64,000 bases of DNA from a bacterium (GCA_020350725.1 CP070719.1:308999-372998); one strand, 5' to 3'; counted from the first letter of the stretch, positions 1 through 8,055 are shown. The notes: a model not told the origin generated them from the letters alone. Translations and numbers: made by a program.

Positions 1-376
1 TCGTCATGTCCTCCGGTAGGGAATGCCAGCCCGGCAGCTGTTTGTTGGTCTGAACGTTTACGTTGGAAAAGGACACGATGTCCCCGAAGTCCTTTCCGGG
101 AGGACCGTCGTAAAGGGTCCACATGCCGAATTCCTCCCTGACGGACCACCCGGGGTACTTTTTTCTGAACCATTCCCGAACCGCCTCGGGACTGTCCTTG
201 GTGGCGAACCGGACCCCCATGTCGGCGCTGCCGATGCAATAGACAGCCCCGGGGTAGACTTCAATTCCCGCCCCGTCGAGGTCCGCCTTCACCCCTGCCG
301 GGATGTCCGCGGCCAGTATCGGGACAGCCCACGTCAGCAAGCCGAGAAGGATAACCACTAAAGCTTTTCTCAACAC
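1..376 (-). CDS. Secreted protein, function unknown (3' end off the left edge)
   Basis: The minus strand reads from position 376 off the left edge as an open frame of 125 codons. It begins with a short basic N-terminus and a hydrophobic stretch ending in A-A, a normal Sec signal peptide, followed by a mature part beginning DIPAGV. An AGGAGG ribosome site lies at 381-386, so either GTG at 376 or TTG at 373 can start it; TTG has the better spacing of 7 bases. The mature part mentions no motif I can assign, though it resembles small periplasmic proteins predicted in anaerobic proteobacteria. The stop codon is outside the window, so length and function stay open. Confidence 0.6.
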   Translation of the reverse strand, partial: MLRKALVVILLGLLTWAVPILAADIPAGVKADLDGAGIEVYPGAVYCIGSADMGVRFATKDSPEAVREWFRKKYPGWSVREEFGMWTLYDGPPGKDFGDIVSFSNVNVQTNKQLPGWHSLPEDMT

Positions 377-407
377 GCATCCTCCTTTTTTGTCGGTGAC
401 ATCCGAA

Positions 408-420
408 GTGCTCTGACCCC
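408..420. repeat. Dispersed GCTCTGACCCC repeat, copy 1
   Basis: The word GTGCTCTGACCCC lies between the secreted-protein gene and the ferredoxin. The same core recurs at 4625, 8169, 8195, 9838, 9857 and 9978, with a shortened copy at 8225. Confidence 0.6.
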
Positions 421-483
421 GGGTGAACGCTGAACTCCGGTGGACATGGATACCATGTCCGCGCCCTTTGAGATCTTCTTCAG

Positions 484-678
484 TTACTCCTGCCAGTGGA
501 TACACTCCGTTGGACACTCGTCGATGGCGCTCTCCTGGATCTCTTCTTCCGAGGCGCCCTCGGGATTAAAGCATTCCGCCAGACCGTCATCATCGAGACG
601 GAAAACGTCAGGCAGGTTCGCCACACAGAGGTTGCAGCCCGAACACTCGTCCTTGTCTACCCACGGAACTCTTGCCAT
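484..678 (-). CDS. Small [4Fe-4S] ferredoxin
   Basis: This 64-residue acidic protein has the ferredoxin spacing C-x2-C-x2-C near residues 13-19 and a later C-P-x3-C motif near residue 55, which suits one low-potential [4Fe-4S] cluster of the type found in monocluster ferredoxins. It would be a soluble cytoplasmic electron carrier. The start is ATG at 678, preceded by GGAAAGGAGA at ideal spacing. It appears monocistronic, with its own promoter at 787-816 and no partner enzyme next to it. The second cysteine pair (CPTEC) carries one cysteine more than the minimum, which could be free or form a disulfide. Confidence 0.9.
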   Translation of the reverse strand: MARVPWVDKDECSGCNLCVANLPDVFRLDDDGLAECFNPEGASEEEIQESAIDECPTECIHWQE

Positions 679-1127
679 CTTCTGTCTCCTTTCCAGATCA
701 CGGCGTCGATTTTCCAGAACAAGCTCCTGGCGATGGATCGGCCTGCCGCCGGAAGCATTCGAACAGATATAATTATATACGATAGGATAATCCTAGAACA
801 TGTCGGACCGTGTCAAGGAATGGATAATAGCTCCGTCGAGCGGTCCGACTCCGACCGGGGATATCCGAAATTACACTTTACTCCTTCTCCCGCGGGGAAC
901 GAAGCCCATCGGATGTCGGAACCCGGCCGCGAATTGCGGCTGCTTCGGGCCGTTGCGGCCGGACCCGCCTTGCGCCCGTTTTCTCCATGCACTATCATTA
1001 GCACTCACGTTACGGCAGGTATCCCGGTTCACGAATTCTGACCTGCCAAAACCCGAAATCACCGTGTCGACACTGGATGACCGGCCGGTTTGACGGCTGC
1101 TGATGACAGGCGGGAGGAGGTATTGCC
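679..1127. other. Gene-free gap with promoter and repeat
   Basis: No convincing gene is seen on either strand. The gap holds the ferredoxin promoter and, near 945-995, a GC-rich inverted-repeat stretch. Its tail (CTTGCGCCCGTTTTC) closely matches one at about 8130-8150. Confidence 0.5.
783..816 (-). promoter_or_regulatory. Putative ferredoxin promoter with operator-like palindrome
   Basis: On the minus strand TTGACA (816-811) is followed after 18 bases by GATTAT (792-787). A perfect 13-bp palindrome TAGGATAATCCTA (783-795) overlaps the -10 element, as an operator would. The ferredoxin start is about 100 bases downstream. Confidence 0.4.
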
Positions 1128-1730
1128 ATGCTCAAGGATTATCTGGACGTCCGGGAAATGCTTCACCGGGGTGATTATTCCGTAAACAAGAACTGGGAGA
1201 GGTTCGGCAACCTCCTCGTCCTGAACGAGGGTGGGACGGGAACCATCCGGTTCGGCGACGTGAAGTTCGGCGAGAACGTGCGGATCCGCATCGGTCCGGT
1301 GGGCCTGGTGGAGATCGGGGACTACTCGTTCCTCAACGACCGGACCGAGGTCCACTGCAAGAAACACGTGTCCATCGGCCGATACTGCCTCATCGCGTGG
1401 GCGGTGACCATCATGGACACGGATTACCACGGCATCGGGAAAAACGCCCGTCAGACGGCGCCCACAATCGTCGAGGACGGCGTCTGGATCGGCAACAACT
1501 CGCTCATCACCAAGGGCCTCACCCTGGGCAAGGGCTGTGTGGTAGCGGCCGGAAGCGTCGTCACCAAGGACGTCCCCCCGTTCACCATCGTGGGCGGCAA
1601 CCCGGCCAAGGTCATCAGGGAGATCGAACCCTTCGAGGGGAGACACGGCATGGATTATGAGCCCAAGTGGTGGGATCCCTCCTTTGTCCCCAAGCCACAG
1701 GAGGACGGGTGTCCGGACCCGTCCCCCTAG
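1128..1730 (+). CDS. Hexapeptide-repeat acyltransferase (LbH family)
   Basis: The 200-residue protein is a left-handed beta-helix acyltransferase. Repeats of the [LIV]-G-x4 type run from about residue 40 to 165, including GDYSFLNDRTEVHC, IGRYCLIAW and IVEDGVWIGNNSLI. The C-terminal VVTKDVPPFTIVGGNPAKVI motif is the hallmark of the maltose/galactoside/NodL/Vat acetyltransferase group. A likely catalytic histidine is in the MDTDYHGIG segment. It probably O-acetylates a sugar, polysaccharide or lipid-linked glycan from acetyl-CoA. The start is ATG at 1128 with a good GGGAGGAGG site. It faces two glycosyltransferase genes across a shared terminator, so a role in surface-glycan decoration is a reasonable inference. 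Confidence 0.88.
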   Translation: MLKDYLDVREMLHRGDYSVNKNWERFGNLLVLNEGGTGTIRFGDVKFGENVRIRIGPVGLVEIGDYSFLNDRTEVHCKKHVSIGRYCLIAWAVTIMDTDYHGIGKNARQTAPTIVEDGVWIGNNSLITKGLTLGKGCVVAAGSVVTKDVPPFTIVGGNPAKVIREIEPFEGRHGMDYEPKWWDPSFVPKPQEDGCPDPSP

Positions 1731-1772
1731 GTCCTGAAGCGGGGTTCCCGTTGGGACAATAACGGCCACAAC

Positions 1773-1798
1773 GTAAAGGCCCCGTCAGGGGCCTTTAC
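1773..1798. terminator. Bidirectional hairpin terminator
   Basis: Perfect 11-bp stem GTAAAGGCCCC / GGGGCCTTTAC with loop GTCA, lying between two convergent genes. The A/T ends serve both directions. Confidence 0.75.
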
Positions 1799-1852
1799 AT
1801 TCAGCGGCAGGTTCCGGTTCGGGACAGCGGTGACAGCGGACATTGACCGGCC

Positions 1853-3091
1853 TCAGGCAACGACCTCCTGCAGGAGAGGGTGGATCTTCTCGACGAATAT
1901 CCTTTCCCACCGGTAGGACCCCAGGACCCTTCGGAACATCCTGTGGGGGGCCAGGCTCTGGGTGAATTCCACCAGCCTGGAGGCGACTGCGGCCGGAGGG
2001 TCCTGGGCGGATATGGTGCAGACGTCCGAACCGCCGATCTCCAGGAAGGGGGCGATGTCCGAGCAGACGATGGGCAGCTTTGCCAGGCCCGCCTCCAGCA
2101 GGGGCAGGCCGAAGCCCTCGTGGAGGCTGGGCAGGAAGAGAAGATCAGCGATCAGATAGAGATCCCGGATGAGGGCTTTGGTCAAAGAGGATTCCCCGTC
2201 GCTCCGGAAAAAGTATTCGGCCAGGAAAAGGATGTCGTCCTCCAGGTCGAGATCGGCCGTCAGATCCTTGAGTTCCTTCAGGTAGGAGATCGTTCCATCC
2301 TCGTGGGGGTCGTACGACCCAAGGAGGAGGAGCCGTGCCCGGAGCCCCCGATCCCTCAGGGCCCTGACCACCCGTATGGAGAATGGGATGTTCTTCCTCG
2401 GGTGCAGTCGGGCCGGCTGGAGAAGGAGGAGGTCGGCCTCGAGAAGATCCCACTCCCGGATCAGGCTCTCGATTCCCGGTTCCAGGACAAGGAACTCCCC
2501 CGGGTCGATGCCGTTGGGGATGACCGAGACCTGGACATCTTCACCGAAAAGGGAGGTAAAGCGCCCCCGGCGGGCTTCACAGATGGTCACGTAGCGGATG
2601 TTGGGGTTGCCGCTCCTCAATATCCGCCAGGCCTCTCCAGTCAGAGTGTCGGGATAGCTGTCGTAGAAGAAGGGAGAATCGTGGCACCATCCGATCACCC
2701 TCACAGCATCCGAATCGGCCAGGCGATGGAGGGCCCGGGTGAGGGGGAGGTTGTAGGGCATGGTCAGGACGTTGTGGGCGATGAGGACATCGACTCCGGG
2801 GAGGACGCCGGTCAGGAACTCGAGGATGCGGTCCGTGATGGCCTCCACCGGCCCGCTGCCGGATGGGATCTCCCGGTGGGCGGCCAGGACGTCCGGATGA
2901 CGGGAGCCGAGGAGTGGATTGATCTCGATGGGAAACCTGTCGCTGAATACCCCTCCGCTGCCGGCCAGAAGGCGCAGAGGATGACCGTGACGGTGGAAGA
3001 GGAAGGCCTGCTGAGCCATCACCTCCTCCACTCCGCCAACCACCGGGGGACAGGAATAATGAAGGAGTGCGATGTGCGTGTGCGGCCCCAT
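1853..3091 (-). CDS. Glycosyltransferase family 4
   Basis: The 412-residue protein has the GT-B fold signature of GT4. The N-terminal acceptor domain begins IALLHYSCPPVVGGVEEV, and a VSVIPNGIDP switch lies near residue 190. The C-terminal donor site shows R-x-H-P-R-K-N near 240 and the E-x7-E motif LPSLHEGFGLPLLEAGLAKLP near 330, which binds the nucleotide sugar. It probably transfers a sugar from a nucleotide donor, retaining configuration, in the cytoplasm. The start is ATG 3091 after GGGAGGTGAGCC. Its GWCHDSPFFY and MPYNLPLTRAL segments parallel those of the next gene upstream, so the two look like diverged paralogues acting in one glycan or glycoside pathway. The acceptor is unknown. Confidence 0.88.
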   Translation of the reverse strand: MGPHTHIALLHYSCPPVVGGVEEVMAQQAFLFHRHGHPLRLLAGSGGVFSDRFPIEINPLLGSRHPDVLAAHREIPSGSGPVEAITDRILEFLTGVLPGVDVLIAHNVLTMPYNLPLTRALHRLADSDAVRVIGWCHDSPFFYDSYPDTLTGEAWRILRSGNPNIRYVTICEARRGRFTSLFGEDVQVSVIPNGIDPGEFLVLEPGIESLIREWDLLEADLLLLQPARLHPRKNIPFSIRVVRALRDRGLRARLLLLGSYDPHEDGTISYLKELKDLTADLDLEDDILFLAEYFFRSDGESSLTKALIRDLYLIADLLFLPSLHEGFGLPLLEAGLAKLPIVCSDIAPFLEIGGSDVCTISAQDPPAAVASRLVEFTQSLAPHRMFRRVLGSYRWERIFVEKIHPLLQEVVA

Positions 3092-3158
3092 GGCTCACCT
3101 CCCGGCGTCAGACCGCCCCGGAGAAAACACCTGCTCTCTCGTTAATTCCCGATGTCCG

Positions 3159-4460
3159 TCATTCCGGTGGGCCATTGGAGAAGACCTCCAGCAGACGGCT
3201 GAGCTTCTCCTCCAGAACACGGTAGGAGAAGTGCTTCTCGGCCAGGGCAAAATTCTTCCTCACCATCTCCAGGCGGCGCTCTCTGTCCGACAGGACCTCC
3301 CGAATCTTCACGATGTTCTGAACGCTGACGAAACCGTCCATCAGGATAACGTCGAAACCCTTGGGCTCGATGTCCCTGACGTAGGTCGAATAACGGTTCA
3401 CGACAATGGGTCTCTCGTAGTAGACGGCCTCCAGAAACGCGTTGCCGAAACCCTCATAGCCGCTGGGATAGGTGACAAGGTCCGCGCAGCGGTAGACGTC
3501 GCCGATTGTGTAGAGCTTCTCCCCCCTGGCATCTGTCCCCCTCTCGGGAGCGATCATGTCATCGATGTGGATGATCTCGACCCTCATATTTCGTGCATAT
3601 TCCTGGATTCTTCGGTTGTAATCGTCTCCCTCGTCCCCGGAGGCGTGGGAGATGATCAGGAAAGGTTTTGCCAGCTCGAGGTTGTTGACGATCTCGATAG
3701 ACCGTTCGATCCACTTCCTGGGCACCACTCGCGTCGGCTGCAGGACGAGGACATCGTTATCATCGAGACCGACCCTGCGGCGAAGGTCCTTATGATAGGA
3801 ATCAACCCCAGGGGGGATGCTGTCGAAGTCGAGGACGTTGGGGACGATGGTGTTGGAGATGCCCCGGCGATGGCTCAACTGCTCCGAGGCCAGGGAATTG
3901 ATCACCACATGCTCTATTGAGGGAAGATCGGGAGGAAAGGCCATGCTGAGGTAGTCCTCGCAGGCGTTGACCAGGAAGCGGATCCGCTCCCAGGAGAAAT
4001 CGTGATGGTGGGCGATGGTGGGGATGCCGGTTTCCGCGATCAATTCGGTCAGGGCGATTCCCAGGGGGATGTTCATGGGGATGGCCAGGATATTCTCCGG
4101 AACGATCAGATCGATGGAGAACCTCTCGATGTACCGGTAGAGCTCCTCCTTGAGTTCCTCCTTTATGCGATGGACGCTGTCAGTGACGCCTCGGCTGCGG
4201 ACCCGTCGGCCGAAAACTTCTCCGTTAATGGCCAGGATGTCGGGGTGATCGAAGTGGGCCCTGGGGACGAAGCAGGAGACCTCCTCGGGCCTGTCCAGCT
4301 CTCCTGCGAAGTAATAGCACCTGCCGCCGATGCGGGAGAGCACGTCAGCCCACTTGGCGATCTCAAGGGACACACCGTCTGTGCCGGCGATGCGGGTGGA
4401 GATGAAGCCGATGTTCTCTAAGGGTTTTGGTGCGGACCGGGACTTTTCAGTGGGTGTCAT
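3159..4460 (-). CDS. Glycosyltransferase family 4 (paralogue of its neighbour)
   Basis: The 433-residue GT-B enzyme begins with IGFISTRIAGTDGVSLE, typical of GT4 acceptor domains. It has an IVPNVLD switch, an LQPTRVVPRKWIERS donor loop and the E-x7-E motif YPSGYEGFGNAFLEAVYYERP. It also carries HHHDFSWER and IPMNIPLGIALTE, matching in position the corresponding segments of the downstream glycosyltransferase. ATG at 4460 is preferred over upstream TTG 4478 because GAGAGG sits 7 bases before it. The 67-base gap to the next gene suggests cotranscription. The family includes mannosyl- and glucosyltransferases for glycans or compatible solutes; the acceptor here cannot be read from sequence. Confidence 0.85.
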   Translation of the reverse strand: MTPTEKSRSAPKPLENIGFISTRIAGTDGVSLEIAKWADVLSRIGGRCYYFAGELDRPEEVSCFVPRAHFDHPDILAINGEVFGRRVRSRGVTDSVHRIKEELKEELYRYIERFSIDLIVPENILAIPMNIPLGIALTELIAETGIPTIAHHHDFSWERIRFLVNACEDYLSMAFPPDLPSIEHVVINSLASEQLSHRRGISNTIVPNVLDFDSIPPGVDSYHKDLRRRVGLDDNDVLVLQPTRVVPRKWIERSIEIVNNLELAKPFLIISHASGDEGDDYNRRIQEYARNMRVEIIHIDDMIAPERGTDARGEKLYTIGDVYRCADLVTYPSGYEGFGNAFLEAVYYERPIVVNRYSTYVRDIEPKGFDVILMDGFVSVQNIVKIREVLSDRERRLEMVRKNFALAEKHFSYRVLEEKLSRLLEVFSNGPPE

Positions 4461-4624
4461 GGGACGGCCTCTCGGCAAGGTTTGGATATTTGGGTTCTTT
4501 CATGCGCCCGCTATTTTGCGCACCACCCATTATTCAGAAGAATGGCGGGAGAGGCAAGTCCTGTTCAGCCGCATCAGGTTCCAGATTCCAGGCTCCGGGT
4601 CCGAGGTTTCCGGATGATCTGAGA

Positions 4625-4637
4625 GTGCTCTGACCCC
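4625..4637. repeat. Dispersed GCTCTGACCCC repeat, copy 2
   Basis: GTGCTCTGACCCC followed by GTTACGTTACCCCGTTACCC. It sits immediately where the 5' half of the tRNA-Lys fragment should be. Confidence 0.6.
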
Positions 4638-4657
4638 GTTACGTTACCCCGTTACCC

Positions 4658-4707
4658 TCTGACTCTTAATCCGTAGGTACGGGGTTCGATTCCCTGGCGG
4701 CTCACCA
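4658..4707 (+). pseudogene. 3' fragment of a tRNA-Lys(CTT)
   Basis: Positions 4663-4707 read as the 3' half of a tRNA. There is an anticodon loop CTCTTAA (anticodon CTT, lysine), the 3' anticodon strand TCCGT, a variable loop, a well-paired T arm (CGGGG-TTCGATT-CCCTG), the acceptor 3' strand GCGGCTC, discriminator A and an encoded CCA. The 5' acceptor strand (expected GAGCCGC), the D arm and the proper 5' anticodon strand (expected ACGGA; found TCTGA) are absent. They are replaced by repeat sequence. It therefore cannot give a functional tRNA. It looks like the retained end of a tRNA gene after integration, excision or deletion. Confidence 0.75.
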
Positions 4708-4718
4708 GCCAATAAAAG

Positions 4719-4752
4719 GAGCCACTTCAGTCATCTGGAGCGGCTCTTTTTT
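4719..4752 (+). terminator. Rho-independent terminator behind the tRNA-Lys fragment
   Basis: Stem GAGCC-a-CTTCAG / CTGGAG-c-GGCTC with loop TCAT, followed by six T. It was presumably the terminator of the original intact tRNA gene. Confidence 0.8.
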
Positions 4753-4927
4753 AGGAGTTCCAAGTTTCAGGTTCAAGGTTCCAAGTTAGAGCGTAGTCGG
4801 ACTTGTCACGGCGCACCTCGATGAGCGAAGCCGGATTGCCCTTTAAAACCTCGATTATAAACACTTTATGAGCCCGGAATGAATGACCACCGGACCCATT
4901 CGCGGCGAGCATTCTGTTTGAGGCAGG

Positions 4928-5800
4928 TTAATAGGCAATAAACCGATAACGGACGATTCGGTTGTTGTAGGTGTCGGCGAACCAGATGACGTTGCCTGCG
5001 ATCTCGACGCCCTCCGGTCGGTTAAACAGGCCCTCGCCTTTCCCCGGATTCTTCGTTCCAAGCACATGGAGGAGCTCCCCTCCCCGGGAAACGACTTTGA
5101 TCTGATTGCTGTTTTTGTCCGCCACGTACATCCGGCCCTCGGTATCAAAATCCATGTACCTGGGTCCGTTAAATGCGTACTCGGACCCTGCCAGGGTCGC
5201 GGTGATCTGAAGGGCCTCGTCAAGGCGGACCACGCGGTCATTACCGGCGTCGGCCACCCAAACCGAGCCGTCCGGAGCAAACTCGACATCGTGGGGTGCC
5301 GAGAAACCTCCGGTCTCGCCGGCGACCTCCCCATCACGGTAAACAACCAGATTATTTGAGGCCGCTCCCGTGGCAAACACCCGGCCGTCATCGTGAACCG
5401 CAACCCCTTCAGGTCGGTTGATCCGCCCCCGCAGTTCGCCGACCAACCTGCCGCCGGTGCCGGAAACCTCGTAAATCGAAATCCGGCTGTTGCCGGTATC
5501 CGCGACCAGCAGGCGTCCTTTCCGATCGAAGGCCACGTCGTGGGGCTCACGCACTTCGCCTCGGCCGAAGATCCCGATCTCCTTGAGAGTCTGGCCGTCG
5601 AGTACGGCAATCCGGTGGTTGCCGTTGTCGGCCACGTACAACTTTTTCCCATCCGGTGACAGGACGATGTCATGAGGATGAGCGTAGAATTCGGTACTTA
5701 CCGCCTCCAGCTCGAAAGTGAATGACTCTGCCAAAGCGACAGGCGTCGAAAAAAAAGCGACTACCGCAAAAATTAATGAAATATAAATACGGCTGAACAT
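4928..5800 (-). CDS. Secreted NHL-repeat beta-propeller protein
   Basis: The 290-residue protein has a signal peptide ending near VALAES. It is followed by about six NHL-type blades with recurring phrases such as PHDIVLSPDGKKLYVADNGNHRI, PHDVAFDRKGRLLVADTGNSRI and FNRPEGVEIAGNVIWFADTYNNRIVRY. NHL propellers bind proteins, RNA or small ligands, and bacterial secreted forms often act as scaffolds or lyase-like enzymes; no catalytic residues can be assigned here. ATG 5800 follows GGAGG by five bases and is preferred over TTG 5812. It stands alone between the tRNA-Lys fragment and a TetR gene on the other strand, so its partner is unknown. Confidence 0.85.
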   Translation of the reverse strand: MFSRIYISLIFAVVAFFSTPVALAESFTFELEAVSTEFYAHPHDIVLSPDGKKLYVADNGNHRIAVLDGQTLKEIGIFGRGEVREPHDVAFDRKGRLLVADTGNSRISIYEVSGTGGRLVGELRGRINRPEGVAVHDDGRVFATGAASNNLVVYRDGEVAGETGGFSAPHDVEFAPDGSVWVADAGNDRVVRLDEALQITATLAGSEYAFNGPRYMDFDTEGRMYVADKNSNQIKVVSRGGELLHVLGTKNPGKGEGLFNRPEGVEIAGNVIWFADTYNNRIVRYRFIAY

Positions 5801-5984
5801 GGAAACCTCCAATGTTTTAATCCAGAGTCCGTAATTCGCTTTTTATAATTCACTGCCTACTTTCTCAATGTAATGCTCAAAATTCCGGATTCAAGGTAGA
5901 AGCTCCAAGGTCGCAGCTTGAATTTTAACCGATGTTGAAATCCAAGTTACGACCCCGGCCGGGGATAAATCACTCCGCGGATTC

Positions 5985-6019
5985 TTGACAGGGATCTATT
6001 TAATACTGTACAGTACGGT
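5985..6019 (+). promoter_or_regulatory. Promoter and operator of the tetR gene at 6119
   Basis: TTGACA (5985-5990) and TACAGT (6009-6014) are separated by 18 bases. The -10 region overlaps ACTGTAC-A-GTACGGT (6005-6019), a 7+1+7 palindrome with one mismatch. The same motif occurs twice more at 6927 and 6957 before the cytochrome gene. This is the layout of an autoregulated TetR repressor. Confidence 0.65.
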
Positions 6020-6118
6020 ACTAAATTGAGTCTTTGCCCGGGCACTAACATTCGGTGATTCGCATGCGTCGTGCGGGCTATAAAAATTCGATTCGGAAGC
6101 CGGCAAGGAGGAAGCCCT

Positions 6119-6757
6119 TTGACCAGAGATGAGAGCACCGGAATATCGATGAACACGGCGGGGGAGAAAAGGCGCAAGGCCATCCTCGACGCGGCGTGGT
6201 CCCTTTTCCTCGAGAAGGGGTACGCCGCGGTCAGCGTGGATGAGATCATCCGCGCCTCAGGCGGGTCAAAGTCCTCTCTGTATAAATACTTCGGAAGCAA
6301 GGAGGGTATTCTCAAGGAACTCATAGAATCGTTTGCCGAAGACATGCTGACGGAAGTAAAGCTCCCGTTTCCGCTGGACAAAACCCCCGAGGCCACGCTC
6401 AAAAGAATTGGTCTTCGCATCGGTGGCATGGCTCTGTCCCCGTTCGCGATCAATCAATACAGACTTGCCGTATCCAACGCCAATCCTTTCCCGGAAATTG
6501 CCAGAATGTGGTATGAATTCGGCCCCAAAAAGACCTTTGACGGCCTTGCGGAGTATATGGAGAAGGTAGCTGAAGCAGGAAAGCTGACGATTAAAAACCC
6601 GGAAAGGGCTGCCCTGTTTTTCTTCGGGATGATCATATTCAAGGACAACATGGCCATGTCCATCGGAGCTCCACCTCCAACGGAAGCGGAACTGGAGGAG
6701 ATCGTGGATGAGGCAGTGAGGGTTTTTCTCGCCGCCTACGGGAGGGAGGAAGTCTAA
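6119..6757 (+). CDS. TetR/AcrR-family transcriptional repressor
   Basis: The 212-residue protein has the standard TetR N-terminal helix-turn-helix: RRKAILDAAWSLFLEKGYAAVSVDEIIRAS then GGSKSSLYKYFGSKEGILKEL. An all-helical ligand/dimer domain with little family identity follows. I choose TTG 6119 because AAGGAGG lies seven bases before it; ATG 6149 is the alternative. The matching palindromes at its own promoter and before the tri-haem cytochrome gene at 7113 indicate that it represses both itself and the cytochrome. Its closing region (PTEAELEEIVDEAVRVFLA) resembles C-terminal TetR domains of efflux and stress regulators. The inducer is unknown. Confidence 0.9.
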   Translation: MTRDESTGISMNTAGEKRRKAILDAAWSLFLEKGYAAVSVDEIIRASGGSKSSLYKYFGSKEGILKELIESFAEDMLTEVKLPFPLDKTPEATLKRIGLRIGGMALSPFAINQYRLAVSNANPFPEIARMWYEFGPKKTFDGLAEYMEKVAEAGKLTIKNPERAALFFFGMIIFKDNMAMSIGAPPPTEAELEEIVDEAVRVFLAAYGREEV

Positions 6758-6917
6758 CCTCCATCCAGGATAACGCTCTCCGTATTGGAAGTTGGATCCA
6801 AACAGGGAGCTGGCAGCCCCGGCGAGGCGTCCAATATCTTTTTCTCCATTCAGCTGATCCTCCATTACCTGACACTGTCCACCTGCCGGTTATTTTCACG
6901 AAGATAAAAAATAGTGG

Positions 6918-6973
6918 TTGACAAAGACTGTACGGTACGGTACTTATCTTTTTAGTACTGTACCGTACAGTCT
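6918..6973 (+). promoter_or_regulatory. Cytochrome promoter with double TetR operator
   Basis: TTGACA (6918-6923) is 17 bases from TACTTA (6941-6946). Two ACTGTAC-N-GTACRGT palindromes lie at 6927-6941 (one mismatch) and 6957-6971 (perfect). They are themselves arranged as a 20-bp inverted repeat (6925-6944 and 6954-6973, one mismatch). The first site fills the spacer and the second covers the start region, so repression of the gene at 7113 is the obvious reading. About 140 bases of leader follow. Confidence 0.75.
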
Positions 6974-7112
6974 TTAGCGATATGCGCCGGCAAATGCATT
7001 TGAACTGAGGAGGTGACGCTGAAAGCAGATAGATAAAAAGAGGATTCAGTCCCATTGAGGAAGCAGAAGGAAACGGATCAATGAACATGACGACTTGACT
7101 TGAGAGGTACAG

Positions 7113-7970
7113 ATGATGCGCACTTTAACCCTAGTAGTAATTGGAATACTGCTTACTGTTACACCGGCCTTGAACGGCACCGCAGCTCAGATCCAGCGAG
7201 TCCCGGATCAACAGGCCGCGACCGCCCTGCCCGCCTCCCTCGACTCGTTCTACCCGCCCAGCACCGACCGGCCGGTATATCTGATGGACATGCTGAAACT
7301 CGACACCCTCTTCTCGGGCATCGCGGCCGACGTTATGGAGGGGGACCACCAGGGTGCGAAGAGCACGTTCCGGCAGTTCAGATCCCAATATGTGGACGTC
7401 GGGAAAATGGTCCCGGAATGGAGAGAATACTACCCGATGGAACCGGTGGAAAAACTCGGAGCCGAGGTGTCCAGCGGAGAACCGGGAAGGATCATGGCCG
7501 CCATCAGTGAGGTGGGCAGGCTCTGTCACGAATGCCACTTCGTTTCAATGGTCCCCGTTCAGCAGAAGTACCACTGGGGGACTTTCACCGAGGTGAGAGT
7601 CGACGACCCGCTGAGCCGGGAGGAGGTGGACTTCTCACTGTTCAAGAAGTACCTTTCCACTAACCTGGCGGGAATCAGCATTAACCTTCGACAGGGTCAG
7701 ACGGAAAATGCCCGTCGGCAGTTTGCGGGATTCGAGGCGAGATTCCAGGCACTGAAAGGGTCCTGCCTGAATTGCCATGATCAGGAAAACAGGTACTTCG
7801 TCGATGGTGTGGTGGAGGACCTTTTGGGCAGGCTGGGCAGTGCCCTGGGGGACCAGAAGGTCAACACTGAAGCGGTGGAATCCCTGATCCAGGGTATCGG
7901 AAGGGAGAGCTGTTCCAAATGCCACCTCGTCCACGTGCCCGCTGCCTTAGCCGGAGTCAAGTATCAATGA
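7113..7970 (+). CDS. Periplasmic tri-haem c-type cytochrome
   Basis: The 285-residue protein has a signal peptide (MRTLTLVVIGILLTVTPALNGTAA) and three CxxCH haem-c sites: CHECH at 138-142, CLNCH at 218-222 and CSKCH at 267-271. Spare histidines and methionines could serve as distal ligands. It is therefore an exported cytochrome, probably a periplasmic electron carrier or a sensor-like haem protein; the long haem-free N-terminal 130 residues are unassigned. It lies alone behind a promoter carrying two TetR operators. Regulation by the adjacent TetR protein, rather than by a redox regulator, is unusual for a cytochrome. ATG at 7113 or 7116 are both possible starts. Confidence 0.85.
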   Translation: MMRTLTLVVIGILLTVTPALNGTAAQIQRVPDQQAATALPASLDSFYPPSTDRPVYLMDMLKLDTLFSGIAADVMEGDHQGAKSTFRQFRSQYVDVGKMVPEWREYYPMEPVEKLGAEVSSGEPGRIMAAISEVGRLCHECHFVSMVPVQQKYHWGTFTEVRVDDPLSREEVDFSLFKKYLSTNLAGISINLRQGQTENARRQFAGFEARFQALKGSCLNCHDQENRYFVDGVVEDLLGRLGSALGDQKVNTEAVESLIQGIGRESCSKCHLVHVPAALAGVKYQ

Positions 7971-8055
7971 CCTTCGGTCCCGTCCGATGCGGTAGAGGGA
8001 TCCTGGACCGGCCCTGATACCCTAAGACACCCTGAATACAGAAGCAGTCAACAAA

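Noticed and set aside
813-1062. Short minus-strand frames between the ferredoxin and the acyltransferase
   Set aside because: They are low-complexity, lack ribosome sites and overlap the repeat region and ferredoxin promoter.
1059-1769. Minus-strand frame over the acyltransferase
   Set aside because: Shadow frame; the plus strand shows hexapeptide repeats.
1880-3145. Long plus-strand frame over the GT4 gene
   Set aside because: Shadow frame; the minus strand carries GT4 motifs and a proper ribosome site.
4658-4707. Intact tRNA-Lys
   Set aside because: The 5' acceptor strand and D arm are missing, so it cannot fold as a full tRNA.
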